Shown here: positions 34,152 to 45,732 of the stretch, one piece after another | Layout of the letters: every line of letters starts with the position of its first letter | Position numbering within the stretch: position 1 is the first letter of the stretch | Assembly: GCA_019009955.1 (NCBI GenBank) | Contig: CM032230.1 | Span: 30,734,501-30,798,500, forward strand | Direction of reading: 5' to 3' | Length of the DNA stretch: 64,000 nucleotides | From: Riptortus pedestris | Lineage: Eukaryota > Arthropoda > Insecta > Hemiptera > Alydidae | Notes under the pieces: model-generated | Seen by the model: the letters and a program-made list of their open reading frames with translations, nothing else | Databases searched by the model: none | Told to the model about the DNA's origin: nothing | Translations under genes and position numbers: made by a program

Positions 34152-35460
34152 CTAGCTCAGATACCCGGCTTCGCCCGGGAATTCATGTGAGGCTGAATAG
34201 TGATGGTATCTTTTTGTAATATTTTGGCATTTACCCGTCCCAGTGTTTAGGGTTAATACCCGTTGTTGGCATTTGTTAATAATAAAATTAATTTTTTATG
34301 TAAGTCTTCACTGTCCTCCATATTGTCATATTTCCCGTCTCCTGTGCATTATGCATAGATTTCAGTTATTAAGGACAAAATATTAACATAGATTTGAATT
34401 AATTTTTCCAGGTGAGGTTCAAATTGGAATGAATTGTTGAGCATATCAATATTTCTACGCAAATTACTTCCTCCACACATTGTTCCTGGAGAAATGTATA
34501 AAACAAAAGTTAATCTAAATAACAAAGTAAACAACTTTTGATATGTGCATGTTTGTCGAAAAACAAATAGACAATGAAATATCGCGATTTTTATTTCAGG
34601 CCTCCCTTATAACCCCCACTCCCGTTCTAACCTAAAAATTTTAATATAGCTTATAATCATGGAAGAGTTAATACTAATTAACATACTGAGCTTTTTTAAG
34701 TTCGGTTTAATCGTTAGCGCCCAATGAAATAGTTGACTCCCGTTTTAGTTTTAGTGTATATCTCATTTAAACTTTGTTATACGAAAAAGTGAATATAACA
34801 AAAGTTACTCTAAATAACAAAATAAATAATTTCTGTTATGTGCATATTTGCCGAAAAAAACAATAGGAAACGAAATATCACTATTTTTAATTTCAGGCCT
34901 CCCTCATAACCCCCACTCCTGCCCGTCCCTAGAAATGTTGGTATGGCTTGTTATAATGAAAGCGTTAGTGCAAATACATATACCGAGTTTTATTTATTTC
35001 AGTTGGGTCTTTTGACCCAAATAAAATTGTTCACTTCCGCTATAGGTTTTAGCGTATATCTCGTTTATAATTCGGCATACGAAAAAAGTTTATATTACAA
35101 AAGTTACTCTAAATAACAAAATAAACCACTTTTGATATGTTCATATTTGCCGAAAAACCAATAGGAAACGGAATATCGCTATTTTTAATTTTCTGGCTTC
35201 CCTTATAACCCCCACTCCTGTTCGTCTCAGAGGATATTAGTATATCCTAAAGTCTAAGTTTGGTTAGTAGTAATATACATACCAAGTTTCATAAAATTCG
35301 GTTGAGCCGTTTATGCGTGAAAAGGTAACAAACAAACAAACAGACACCAAAGAAACAAAATGCAGTTACGGTGTCTATGACATGTGAAACGAAAAGTTAT
35401 CGTGAAATTTCGCGAAAAAAATGAATGTACAGACAGAGGTTAGAATTTTATATTTATATA
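34151..35460 (+). mobile_element. CCGGG-element, copy D, three monomers
   Basis: The head ACTAGCTCAGATACCCGGC is intact, then the GTGATGGTATC block. Monomer cores lie near 34532, 34828 and 35127 (spacing 296 and 299). The 3' end is complete: GAGCCGTTTATGCGTGAAAA, an ACAAACAAAC segment, AAGTTATCGTGAAATTTCGC, ACAGACAGAGG and a TTTATATA tail. About 100 bases near 34400-34500 differ from copies B and C and may be a replacement or insertion. Confidence 0.72.
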
Positions 35461-35462
35461 GA

Positions 35463-35513
35463 TATATACATATATAATTTGGAACGGATCTCATTTTCGC
35501 CATCTCCTGGGTA
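35463..35513 (-). mobile_element. HINE fragment, 5' block
   Basis: AATTTGGAACGGATCTC through CATCTCCTGGGTA, the part of the 5' block nearest the TA tract; cut on both sides. Confidence 0.55.
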
Positions 35514-35697
35514 TATGAATTAGCAACCATTAATTTAAATCATCATGGTATAAATATTTGAGCATTGTCATTCACTAAGTACTTAGTATAGTATTTTATT
35601 AATATTATTTGAAAATCATAAAAAAAAAAGAAAAAAATCACAAAGACATTATTATGTTTAGTATTAATATTTCAATTGGATATAGAAACTCTCTAAA

Positions 35698-35819
35698 TTT
35701 TAGCAGATTTCCCTTAAGGGAAATCAGCTATTGTGGTCGTACTCATGACACGATTTTCGAAAAATTTCTTCAAATGTCCATCAATCCTACCCAGGAGATG
35801 ACGAAAATAAGGTCCGTTC

Positions 35820-35891
<72 letters not shown>

Positions 35892-36330
35892 CTGTTAACG
35901 CTCTAGCGGTCGCAATTTTTGTTTGATCGTTACCAAACTCGATATTTAAACTTTTATGCAAATAGACAGATCAAGTTTGTTAATGGCTGAAATCGGACCA
36001 GTGGGAGGGGGGGGGGTTTAGACGGGGGATTTTTGAAGATTTAAATATATCCGTTACAATACGTCCGATCAAAAAATTGTATAGAACCTAAATCTTATTG
36101 TAAATTAAATTTACTATAAATATTGTTATATACATTTATTCTCTATCTTGAATATTAATAGAGATATTTGCATTTTTATTAAATGTGGGCGGATAACACA
36201 CGAGTGATTTTCCCGCCAAAAGCTAGTTCGGCCATTTGCGGTAACTGTTTGGCTCTCGTATGAAGATTTCTCTATTGTATAACTTCACGTGGGAAATATG
36301 CTTAGTTTACGCAGCACTTGCGTGACGGAC
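35698..36330 (+). mobile_element. HINE copy, full length, module I
   Basis: Perfect 16-bp 5' palindrome, 5' block, TA tract 35826-35887, ACGCTCTAGCGGT, block B with a nine-base G run, module I with CCGCCAAAAGCTAG, the offset inverted motif (GGGAAATATGCT), hairpin CGCAGCACTTGCG and GACGGAC. One of the best preserved module-I copies. Confidence 0.85.
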
Positions 36331-36638
36331 TTTTATCTAATAAAGAACGTTTTATAACATGATGTAAGAGTATCAATATCTTTGATTGGTATTTTAAAAC
36401 TGCATTCTCTAAATTCCCATGATATTCCTCTGTACACTCTTGTTATTTAATGGCTTTCATAATTGTGATAAATATTTTTGTGTAGTCCTCAGAGAGGCCA
36501 CATTCATGAAATTTATCAGTACGAATGCTTCTATGCCATTAGTATTAGCGAGTCTTGTCACGTAGCACTGGCCGTCATATATTTACCGAAATATTACCAA
36601 TATAGGCTTTGTCACTCATTAGCTTTCATTCAGGCGTG

Positions 36639-36719
<81 letters not shown>

Positions 36720-37396
36720 TTTACACGCGCACACAAACACATATATATATAGATATTTTTTTCTAGCACCTTCCAACACTAATACTGATGACAATGCCCT
36801 CCCTTATTATGATGAGTTAGATTCGCATTATGTTTGGTTAGTGCTAATTATTACCTTTCAGACAATGCAATACCTCTTCTCATTTCAATGGTGGAATCAT
36901 TATTTTTTGCACCGATAAAGATTCCAAAGTCCATCTTGTTCATAGGAGTCTCCTCTTGTTTCCTATTTTCCAGAGAGAACTATTTGCAAAGGAAGCATCT
37001 CCCAGTTTCATGAAGGTTCATGTGAGCTCCGTGAATAGTTTCTGTATGATATTCTTCTGTATAACCAAGAAATTCACCAACACAGCAAAAATGTGCTTGT
37101 GTCCCCTGATTGGCTACTTTCCGAACACTTATCTCCAGCGCTATAATAAAGAGAAAAGCAGGTGATACACTTTCTTCTTCTTACGTCAAACCTTAGTTTC
37201 AGCAAAATTCAAGAGGTCAGTTGATTGAACTGGAACATTGCATAGCTCATTCTGTAATAAAGTTCTCACTGTCATGTTTACATTGATAAAATTTTACTCC
37301 CCAAAGGAACGAAACACGTAAAATGAAAATAACCTCACGATGAATGAATGCTCCTTCAAGGAAAACTATAAAATCCCACCTCATTCTGTCACTTAT
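36331..37396. other. Stretch with (CA)n(TA)n microsatellite and a weak exon-like patch
   Basis: The microsatellite at 36641-36719 encodes the repetitive core of a 146-codon frame (36478-36918, +) that I treat as spurious. At 36956-37183 both strands have open frames, and the minus strand shows a T-rich acceptor-like tract, but no convincing donor or domain. Not called as a gene. Confidence 0.5.
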
Positions 37397-38324
37397 TTTA
37401 GCAGATTTCCCTTCAGGGAAATCAGCTATTGAGGTTGTACTCATGACGGAATTTTCGACATTTTTCTTCAAATGTCCATCGATCCTACTTAGTAGATGAC
37501 GAAAATGAGGTCCGTTCAAAACTGTATATATATATATATATATATATTTGTCTGTTACCGCTCTAGCGGTCGCAATTTTTGTTTGATCGTTACGAAACTC
37601 GAAATTTAGTCGTTTTATGTAAAAAGAAAGATCAAGTTCGTTAACGGCTGAAATCGGACCAGTGGGAGGGGGGGGGGTTTAGAGGGGAGTATTTTCGAAA
37701 ATTCGAAATATCTCCGTTACTATACGTCGGATCGAAAAATTGTATAAAATCAATCTTATTGCAAATTACATTTACTATAAATATTGTTCTATACATATTT
37801 TCCGTATAATGAGTATTAACCGAGATATTTGTATTTTTTGTAATGAGTTCCGCTTTCAGTAAACCCCTACTCCTACTAGGGACATATTAATAATAAGCTG
37901 ATATCTAATGAACCACCTCATTATTAGGTTAAATACAAAATATTGTTTTCAACAAAGCTTTATTTTGTTTAGCTGATTGTTTAGAACTCAGACTGTTTGC
38001 TATCAGGAAGGTTCTTACCATTTGACTTGCCCTTTATTTGTTTACTTAATATTCACAGCAGTATTAATTCTTACAAATAATGGATATTCTGTGGTACTAT
38101 TTAGTGTTGGTGTAATAAGTGTTCAGAGCGCTGCTATCATTAACGGTAAGTCCATCTTTTGTGTTTTTTGCGATTGAATTGTTTTTAATTTAATCTCGGA
38201 GCCTAACGGACGAGAGTTACTTTCCCGCCAAAAGCTTTGACTGGCTCGGCTCTCGTGAAATTTCTCTATGGTAAAACTTCACGTGGGAAATCTGCTTAGT
38301 TTACGCAGCCCCTGCGTGACGGAC
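37397..38324 (+). mobile_element. HINE composite, module III/II/I
   Basis: The intact 5' end, TA tract 37525-37547 and block B are followed by module-III-like sequence, then a degraded module-II-like stretch (CTTAATATTCACAGCAG), about 110 bases of unrelated sequence (38075-38185), and finally a module-I ending (CCGCCAAAAGCTTTGAC) with intact hairpin and GACGGAC. It is the longest single-piece copy with a TA tract, and a mosaic of the 3' modules. Confidence 0.78.
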
Positions 38325-39490
38325 TTTTTGTGCTTAAAACCTTGGGCAGGATTAATTTCACACTTTAATTTTTCTTGGTGTATTTAAATACACAAATCAA
38401 ATTGTGCAGAGTAAGACAATGCCTCACTATCCATCTCCAAAAATAACAGAACTTAATAAACTGAATTAGAAGGAAAACTCTGAAAATACTCCACAATTTC
38501 ACTAATAATACTAAAGGAATAAATCTGCTGTGAACACCTGTTGCCTTACTTGGGCTCCTATTAAAATATATAAACAAAATGTTAGGTTGCACTTCATTTA
38601 ACATTATTTGATGTGATGATATTATATTATATCTTTGTTCCAATAGGATGGAAAAATATCATAGAACATAATTTCATTTTTTGCCCCTCTTTGAACACCT
38701 TTCTGTTCCACTCCATTAAGGTAAAAAGATGACGTGCATAGTCATTACAAGAGCTCCAAATATTAAATCTCAAAATTCAAAAGCTAGTGATTTTCGAGTT
38801 AAGAGAGATTCACGCTTAAGTGCACATGCCAAGTCAAAATGGGTTCAAAGATAATTCCGTTGAAACCTAAAAACTGAAAATTTTCACCATTACCTTCCTT
38901 TCTTCCTTTGCTTCGTACAACCTAAAAACCAATGTAAGGAATTAGTAGTAGTTAAAATATTTTGGCGAGTTTTTACAGAAGAAAGGTAAAAATTAAAAGG
39001 ATCAACTAATAAAAGTTATTTTTGTATTTAAAAGAAAAGGATGTGAAACTTACAATTACTGAATAACTTTCTTGTCACGATACAGCACGATGGTTTTCTT
39101 TAATGTAGCTTTTTAAATAAAGATTTATTTCTTAATGTCAACTACCATTTTCTGTCATAAGCAAAACAAAATTGGTATATTGTCAAAAAGAAGAAAATAA
39201 GTAGTTCTTAGTAACACTACTAAAATGGCTAAACTGCACTCATTACCTAAATATGTATATTTAAACCATACGCTAGAATATTGCTGTGCTTATGTATCAA
39301 GTCTAACGCTCTATCTCATATGAAAACCTGAGCTCCTGTAAAAGTGGATTACAGGACGCCTGATTATTTTCGAAAATGTCCTTTATTTACGTCCTCTCAT
39401 AGACCTCCCCTATTGAGAATTATTTCCTAGGGAACGTAAAGATTCTAGAAAGAGAAAAAATATATTTAAGCTCAAGATTAATTTTAAAAA
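38325..39490. other. AT-rich stretch, one weak repeat
   Basis: The 92-codon frame at 38365-38643 (-) has no domain. Positions 39381-39428 (TACGTCCTCTCATAGACC) resemble 41121-41175 and mark a repeat of unknown class in which neighbouring HINEs sit. Confidence 0.45.
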
Positions 39491-40133
39491 GTCCGTCACG
39501 CAGGGGCTGCGTAATCTAAGCAGATTTCCTACGGGAAGGTTCACAACAGATTAATTACACTCTGGTAACACCACCGTGAATGTTAAGCGAATAAACACAA
39601 ACGTAAGAAGAAATCTTTCAGGCAATTTACAAGTTAATAATATCTACAACGAAAAGCGTTTGGATTGTAAACAAACAGAGCAACCTACATCGCAGCGCTG
39701 AATAGGTAGAATCTAGACCGGAAAGAAGAACAATTAATGAAATATATCTGAATATAACATATTAAATTTATTGAAACCTATTTACTATATCTAGTGCTGT
39801 AAATTATAATACTTCAGAATGATTAATATCTCAATCAATCAAATTTTAGAAGTCCCAAAAAATTAAGACGAGGGGGAGGGAAACAATAAAACATATTTTC
39901 ATGTATCTCGTATAATAAATGTCCATTGAAAACAATATTTGGTATTTAAGCTTCGATTAATGTGGTTTATCATATAACAGAATATTGTTTATGTAATATG
40001 AATAGAAGTGGGGGTTAGCTAAGGGCTGAAAACTTAAAAATGCAAATATCTCGGTTAATATTCAAGATAGAGAATAAATGTATATAACAATATTTACAGT
40101 ACATTTAATTTACCTCAAGGGAAATCTGCTAAA
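39491..40133 (-). mobile_element. HINE copy, module II, TA tract deleted
   Basis: The 3' terminus with intact hairpin CGCAGGGGCTGCG, the complete module II and late block B are joined directly (TTTAATTTACCTCAAGGG) to the last bases of the 5' end. It is an internal-deletion derivative similar in logic to 5942-6578 and 40340-41047 but with a different breakpoint. Confidence 0.8.
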
Positions 40134-40286
40134 AAAACAAAATAGGTAAATAAAAGAATCAGAAATTAAAAATTTAAACTATTATTATTTAATGTAGTGT
40201 ATAAAAAATTCATATCATCCTGAAATAATAAATCATTTTATAATTAAAAATGATCTGTTGCCTCAGGTTTCCTCTGGTATCGATTA
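40134..40286. other. Short spacer between two inverted HINEs
   Basis: About 150 bp of A/T-rich sequence between a minus and a plus HINE copy. Confidence 0.5.
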
Positions 40287-40340
40287 TTTTTCTTAATCGA
40301 TTCTAATACAAATCAGGCGACGATGTGTCGGGCATTGTAT
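40287..40340. repeat. ~54-bp direct repeat flanking a HINE, left copy
   Basis: TTCTTAATCGATTCTAATAC and the following AAATCAGGCGA, TGTGTCGGGCATT segments recur with few changes at 41048-41102, on the far side of the HINE at 40340-41047. Confidence 0.8.
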
Positions 40341-41047
40341 TAGCATATTTCCCTTAAGGGTGAGAATTTTGGAAATTCGAAACACTCCGTTACTATACAT
40401 CGGATAGAAAAATAGTATAGAATCAATCTTATTAACAATTAACTTATTTAATTTACTATAAATGTTGTTATATACATTTATTCTCCATCTAAAATATTAA
40501 CCGAGATATTTTCATTTTTCAGTTTTAAACCTTCAGCAAACCCCCACTTCTACTCATGTTACATAAAAAATAGTCTGTTATATAATAAACAACATTATTT
40601 GAAGCTTAAATACCATATATTGTTTTCAAGAAAAATTTATTATGCGAGATACATAAAAATATGTTTTGTTCATCCCCTCGTCTTAAGTTCTTGTATTAAA
40701 AAAGTCGAGGGATTGAGATAAAAATTATTCCGGTTCATTATAAATTGCAGTAATAGATTTAGCAAATAGTTTTCAACAATATTAATATGATATATTTTGA
40801 TAAATTTCAGTAATTGTTTTTATTTCAGGTGAAGAATATTTCTATCTACCTGTTCAGCCAGACAGAGGTTGGCTTACCTGTTTGTTTAAAATTCAGAAGA
40901 TTTTTAAGTTATTAAAATTGACAGAAAGATTTCTCATTATTGTTTGCATATATTCACTTATTATGCACGACATTTTATGCAGATTTATCTATTACAGAAC
41001 TTCACGTGGGATATCTGCTTAGTTTACGCAGCACTGCTCGACGGAGG
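40340..41047 (+). mobile_element. HINE internal-deletion derivative, module II
   Basis: The 5' tip TTAGCATATTTCCCTTAAGGG is joined to late block B (TGAGAATTTT), then module II with small insertions near 40850, the offset motif (GGGATATCTGCT), a damaged hairpin (CGCAGCACTGCTCG) and GACGGAGG. It shares the unusual tip TTAGCATATTT with 5942-6578, so the two derive from one deleted source. Confidence 0.75.
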
Positions 41048-41102
41048 TTTTTTTCTTAATCGATTCTAATGCAAATCAGCTGACTAGTGTCGGCCATTTT
41101 AT
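41048..41102. repeat. ~54-bp direct repeat flanking a HINE, right copy
   Basis: Second copy of the repeat at 40287-40340, starting immediately after the HINE 3' end within its T run. Far too long to be a target-site duplication of any known cut-and-paste element. Confidence 0.8.
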
Positions 41103-41835
41103 TTTTGTAGCAGTAGGCCGCCTTTAATTACGTCCTCTCATCAGGTCCCCCAATCCGCCATTAAGAGTTATTTCCGCTCTGTAAGAGTCGGACGGAGTAG
41201 GAAATTCAGGCTTGAGTTAGGTTAAAGTATATATAAGGTTTAATGAGAAAACCTCAAGGGAAGAGATAGGGGAAGCGAAAAAGGGAAAGAAAGCAGGTAG
41301 AATGTTTGGAGTTGTAATTAGCAGCCGCTAACGGCCAGCTGAGGAAGACTCTTTAATTTTAAGCCAGGATCGGGTCGTCCCGGCTTTTAACCCCTTCTTA
41401 TTTACTTTAATTAAAGGCTTCACCGCCTCTCAAATCTTGTATCTTATTCTCAAGATACTCTAGTTAAGGTTAATTTTGATTGTTATTAAGATAATTTTGA
41501 TACGCCTAGTTTTGCTTCTCCTAATGGTCTTCCAACGAGTTTGACCGTTTGAATTCATTACAAACTTTATTTTATTCCCCTAAATGGCTTAATTAAGTTT
41601 GCTGTTATTGTAATGAGAGGTCCAGGGAGTCTGCTCCACCGTCCGCATGTTTACTCTGGAATTTCGACCGGCTTCTTCTCGGATCTTCATCTTATCAGTT
41701 TGACTGGGATATCCTAGATTAATCCATTTATAAATCCATTCCTGGAGTTCTTACAGGCCATCATGATTTACATCCCTTACAGCCAATCGTAATGTCTTTC
41801 CCTAGCTACTTTAATATTGGCTTCCTCGTCTCCAG
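41103..41835. other. Less AT-rich unrecognised stretch
   Basis: No frame above 60 codons, no splice-site pair and no repeat identity except the short match of 41121-41175 to 39381-39428. Parts near 41260-41350 are purine-rich and faintly resemble 44290-44430. Could be a decayed LTR or UTR; undetermined. Confidence 0.4.
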
Positions 41836-42793
41836 GAAATCAGCTATGCAGGTCGTACTCGTGACACGATTTTCGAAATTTTACTTCAAATGTCAATCGA
41901 TCCTACCCAGAAAATGACGAAAATGAGGTCCGTTCAAAATTGTTTATATTTGTCTTTTACCACTATAGCAGTCGCAATTATGGCTTTATCGTTACCAAAC
42001 TCGATATTTGATCGTTTTATGTAAAAAGAAAGATTAAGTTCGTTATAGGCTGAAATCGGACCAGTGGGAGGGGGGGGGGAGTTTAGAGGAGAGATTTTCG
42101 AAAATTCGAAGTATCTCAGTTACTGTACGTCGGATCGTAATATTGTATAGAATCAATCTCATTGCAACGTAAATGTACTATAAATATTGTTATATACATT
42201 TACTCTCTATCCTGAATATTAAGAAAGATATTTGAATTTTTCAGTTTTCAGTCTTCAGCAAACCCTGAGTAGAAGTGGTACTCATGTTACATAAACAATA
42301 TTCTGTAATATAATAAACAACATTATTCGAAGCTTAAATACAAAATATTGTTTTCAAAAGACCTTTAATACGAGATGCATACAAATATGTTCTGGTGACT
42401 GCCCCCACCCTTGTTAAAATTTTTGTACTACTAAAATTTCATTAATCGAGATAAAAATTATTCTGATTCATTATAATTTACAGTACTAGATATAGTAAAT
42501 AGTTTTCAATAAAATTAATGTCATATTCTGATATATTTCATTAATTGTTCTTCATTCCGGTCTATATTCTATCTATTCAGCGCTGCGATGTTTCCAGCCC
42601 TGTTTTTTTTACAATTCAGACGCTTTCCGTTGTAGATATTATTAACTTGTAAATTGACTGAAAGATTTCTTCTTATGTTTGTATTTATTCGCTTTACATT
42701 CACAGTGGTGTTACCAGTAAGTAGATTTATCTATCTATTTTAAACCATCCCGTAGGAAAGCTGCTTAGCTTACACAACCCCTGCGTGACGGAC
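41836..42793 (+). mobile_element. HINE copy, module II, without TA tract, 5' tip missing
   Basis: It starts at GGAAATCAGCTATGCAGG, lacking the first half of the palindrome. In place of the TA tract it has only TTTATATTT, so the family did not need a long tract to insert. Block B, complete module II, offset motif (GGAAAGCTGCT), hairpin-like ACACAACCCCTGCG and GACGGAC follow. About 958 bp. Confidence 0.8.
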
Positions 42794-43208
42794 TTTTTAT
42801 ATATTTCGATCGCCTCTCCAGCAAACCTGTTTTCTAGGTATTTTGTGTCACAGATCTTTCGACCTTTAGCTCTCTCGTACGTTTATTACTTCGATGGAAG
42901 TTTTGACTCATATGTTTAAATAGTCGATATGCAGGCTTAATCGACAGGACCTGCAAGTCTCATTGAATCTTTTATGCGCCAACATTTTGTAGGTATGACC
43001 AGCTAGGTAATGTATTTTCCCAAAGGTCCTGAAAGGAGGTGTCAATCTTTTTTTCCAAATAACTCTTTTGAATTTCTCCTTCACCCCTTCTGTATTACTC
43101 AAGCTTTGGCATTTTAAATTTTGTCTTCACGATGCCCTCATCACGACCAGACACTGCCTAGTTGTAGAACTGTAGAAAAAGCCTTCTGGCTAATTTGATA
43201 CATTTAAA

Positions 43209-43210
<2 letters not shown>
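42794..43210. other. AT-rich stretch, nothing recognised
   Basis: The open frame at 42908-43102 (-) shows no domain. Confidence 0.4.

Positions 43211-43256
<46 letters not shown>
43211..43256. repeat. Poly(A) tract, 46 bases
   Basis: Uninterrupted A run. It could be the tail of a retroposed sequence on the plus strand, but no body is recognisable upstream. Confidence 0.9.
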
Positions 43257-43259
<3 letters not shown>

Positions 43260-43407
43260 GACATTTCAGGAGCAAAACTTGCATCAATCTGGACAGCAAC
43301 AAAAGGTCGGAAGTCAATACAGAATTCGAGTCTAAGTGTCGGCTTCATACGAAGATAAAATAAAGGTAAAAAAAGAAAATATTGCAATTTTTCGTATTAT
43401 TATTATT

Positions 43408-43600
43408 ATGTATAACCGTCCACTTTTTGCTACTATGGCTAATTGGGACGGGTCATCTACAGGTTAAGGCCCTTTTCTAGCCAGGATGGGACTAAGGACT
43501 TTATTTAATGAGTTATTGCCCAGTTTATTATAAATTCCTGTTGCCCAGGCTGGTATCGAACTCGCCACTCTCAATATTTCACCAATTTGCTCAATAACTT
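43408..43600 (-). mobile_element. tRNA-derived SINE
   Basis: Reverse-strand copy with GGCTGGTATCGAACTCGCCA (B-box region reversed), CTAGCCAGGATGGGACTAAG, ACGGGTCATCTACAGGTTA and AACCGTCCACTTTTTGC. A TTATTATTATTA tail at the left edge is the SINE 3' tail on the minus strand. Confidence 0.75.
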
Positions 43601-44026
43601 ATCCTCATTGTTGATTTGCGTAAACTATGGGAGGTTGAGGTCTCAGAAATGTAATTTTTATACTTTAGTAGTTTCAAATTAGTTTCCCTTAAATGGCTCT
43701 CATTCTAGCTCCTTAAATGGGTGGAAGGATTTTGAAATATTCGTCCTTTTTTTATAAAAACCTTTGCTTGACTTCGATTCTAATTATAATTTCAAAAGTT
43801 CTTTTCTTGTTCATTTTTTTAGGCTTTTTAAAACGTGTTGCCACCAACCGAAGCTCCTATTGTTTCCAAAACAAATCCTCTCCAGACCTGATTATTCTTC
43901 TCTTGAAGTCCATGCCCTCAACACAACACCATATTTTTCTACTGCTTTCTGTATTTTTACTACATTTTTTTTATTTACCTCTTCTCATCACGGGAATTTT
44001 GACAGCTTATTAGAAATTTAAAAAGC
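43601..44026. other. AT-rich stretch, no recognised gene
   Basis: Overlapping plus-strand frames at 43717-44013 and 43764-44021 are T-rich and hydrophobic by composition only; no signal or domain is convincing. Confidence 0.4.
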
Positions 44027-44215
44027 ATTCGGTCTTCAGTAAATCACCTCTCATACTCATGTCATATTAAGAATAAGCTGTTATATTATGAACCACCTTA
44101 TTCGAAGCCTAAATACCAAATATTGTTCTCGTTGCACTTTAGAGCTTTGAGCTAAATACAAATACGTACCGCACGTGGGAAATCTGGTTAGTTAACGCAG
44201 CCCTTGCGTGACAAA
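44027..44215 (+). mobile_element. HINE 3' fragment, module III
   Basis: CGGTCTTCAGTAAATC, TGTTATATTATGAACCACC, GCACGTGGGAAATCTGG, CGCAGCCCTTGCG and GACAAAG with a T run. 5' truncated, as is common for decayed copies. Confidence 0.75.
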
Positions 44216-44774
44216 GTTTTTATTGTCTACATAACTATAATATATTATATTTACTAGTTTGAGGAGTAGGATAGGTGTCGAGATCACAGGAGCATTAGCT
44301 TGGTGGCAGGGAACTAAAAAAGGTTAGAAAAAAAAAAGCTTGAACAGGAGGGAACTTTTGAAGTCATAATTAGAATCTGCTTAAAGGCAAGCAAGGGTAG
44401 ATTCTACATAAAGGGCGGATATTTCAAAATCCTCTCAGCTATTTAAACGGCCAGTAATGAGATACTAGTCAAGGTATAAAGCTCACACTCCTCAAATCTC
44501 AAAAGCACCCCTTTTAAACGGACCAAGAAGAAGAAGTCAACTAAATTCACCAAATAAGTGCTTTTCATTTCACCTTCGTATGAAACACAAATATACGGGT
44601 GTGTATTTGAGGAGAACAACTTAAAACAATCCTTAATTATTCTTCGAATAAGCTTGTTAATTCAGACAGTACATAGGCATGGATTTCTCTACTCTGTAAA
44701 TTATTCTAAATGTGTTCGGATCACTGAAATATGATTTAATTCATGGTTTTCCTAATATATTTATGAACTGCTGT
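44216..44774. other. Unrecognised stretch
   Basis: Purine-rich around 44290-44430. No gene or repeat identified. Confidence 0.4.
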
Positions 44775-44778
44775 TTAA

Positions 44779-45728
44779 CACTCCAGAAGTCGCGCCCACC
44801 TTTGCTACAAAAGTAGTCGCGCTGTATCCGTCAGATCGCATTTCAATCCCAGTAATAGTATAACCTTAAACTGCAACATTTGAAAGAAAATCAAAGTAAA
44901 ATATTGTTACTTACGAATAAATTTATTTTATGACAAAAGCATTAATTAAAATAATAGAAATGATAGGAAACATGTATAATATGCATATATACAAAATCAG
45001 TCTTCTATATTGACAAAGCAGGTTTTTTTCTTTGTAGATTCATTACTTTTCATTCTTCTGAGTTTATATTTCCGAGTTCTTCAATTTTTTCTTCTTCAAC
45101 TGTATCCAGGTCATCATCTCCTATTTCATATTCTACAGCAGGAATATGATGTACACCAACACTTTTTTCATCAACGTCTACCACAATTAAGACTCTATGT
45201 ATTTTCGTCACATCTTCATCATTTGTGACATTATAAAAAATGCTTGGAGAAGACATTTTTGTTCGGGATCAAATACAATTTAAAATCACAAGTACAAATT
45301 AATAAATTTTGTATTAATTTAAAATAAAAGTGGTCGCGTTGTATCTCACAGATCTTCTCCCTCCAGTTTAACAAAACAAATTTACTGTCATTATTATTGC
45401 ATAAAATGTTTTAATTTACTTAGTTAATTTTGTATTTAATTAACTTAGTTAATGTTTTATGTATTGTTTTAGATCGATTTACAATGAAAGAAAATAATTA
45501 TAAAATAAACACAAATACTTACAAGAGAGGTCGCGCTGTATCTAGGAAATCGATCGTAATCTGACGACTCTATGTTAAATGCTTGAAGGTCTGCACTAGT
45601 CTGGCTATGTTCGGCACCCCCTTCTAGCAAGATAGGAAGCACGGCACCAGTCCCTTCGCAAAGGGTGTCTGCCAATACAATATGAAATCTATCAGCGATC
45701 TCACAGATCAGGCGCGACTACTGGAGTG
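44779..45728 (-). mobile_element. piggyBac-like element, family 2
   Basis: TTAA at 44775-44778 and 45729-45732. Terminal inverted repeats are CACTCCAG[A/T]AGTCGCGCC. A sub-terminal motif close to GTCGCGCTGTATC with nearby CAGATC recurs near 44815, 45333, 45530 and 45690 in both orientations. The 950-bp element keeps at most a small part of its coding region (45050-45256, -) and is non-autonomous. Confidence 0.85.
45050..45256 (-). pseudogene. Acidic 68-codon frame inside piggyBac family 2
   Basis: It starts with ATG at 45256 and is rich in Asp and Glu (for example EYEIGDDDLDTVEEEKIEEL). PiggyBac transposases typically begin with an acidic, poorly conserved region, so this may be the N-terminus of the lost transposase. 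No catalytic Asp motifs follow; the frame stops before them. The link to transposase rests on position and composition only. Confidence 0.45.
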
Positions 45729-45732
45729 TTAA

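Noticed and set aside
36478..36918. The longest plus-strand open frame (146 codons)
   Set aside because: Its middle is translation of a (CA)n(TA)n microsatellite; no domain or splice evidence on either side.
36985..37183. Exon-like patch with open frames on both strands and a T-rich acceptor-like tract
   Set aside because: No paired donor, no recognisable protein family and no conservation evidence available.
38059..38144. Possible phase 1-1 exon of 87 bases (CACAG acceptor, GTAAGT donor) inside a HINE
   Set aside because: The acceptor lies in degraded module-II sequence that occurs in other copies; the peptide shows no domain, so chance or repeat-derived splice-like signals are more likely.
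43211..43256. Processed pseudogene ending in poly(A)
   Set aside because: No coding or transcript-like body is recognisable upstream, and no target duplication was found.
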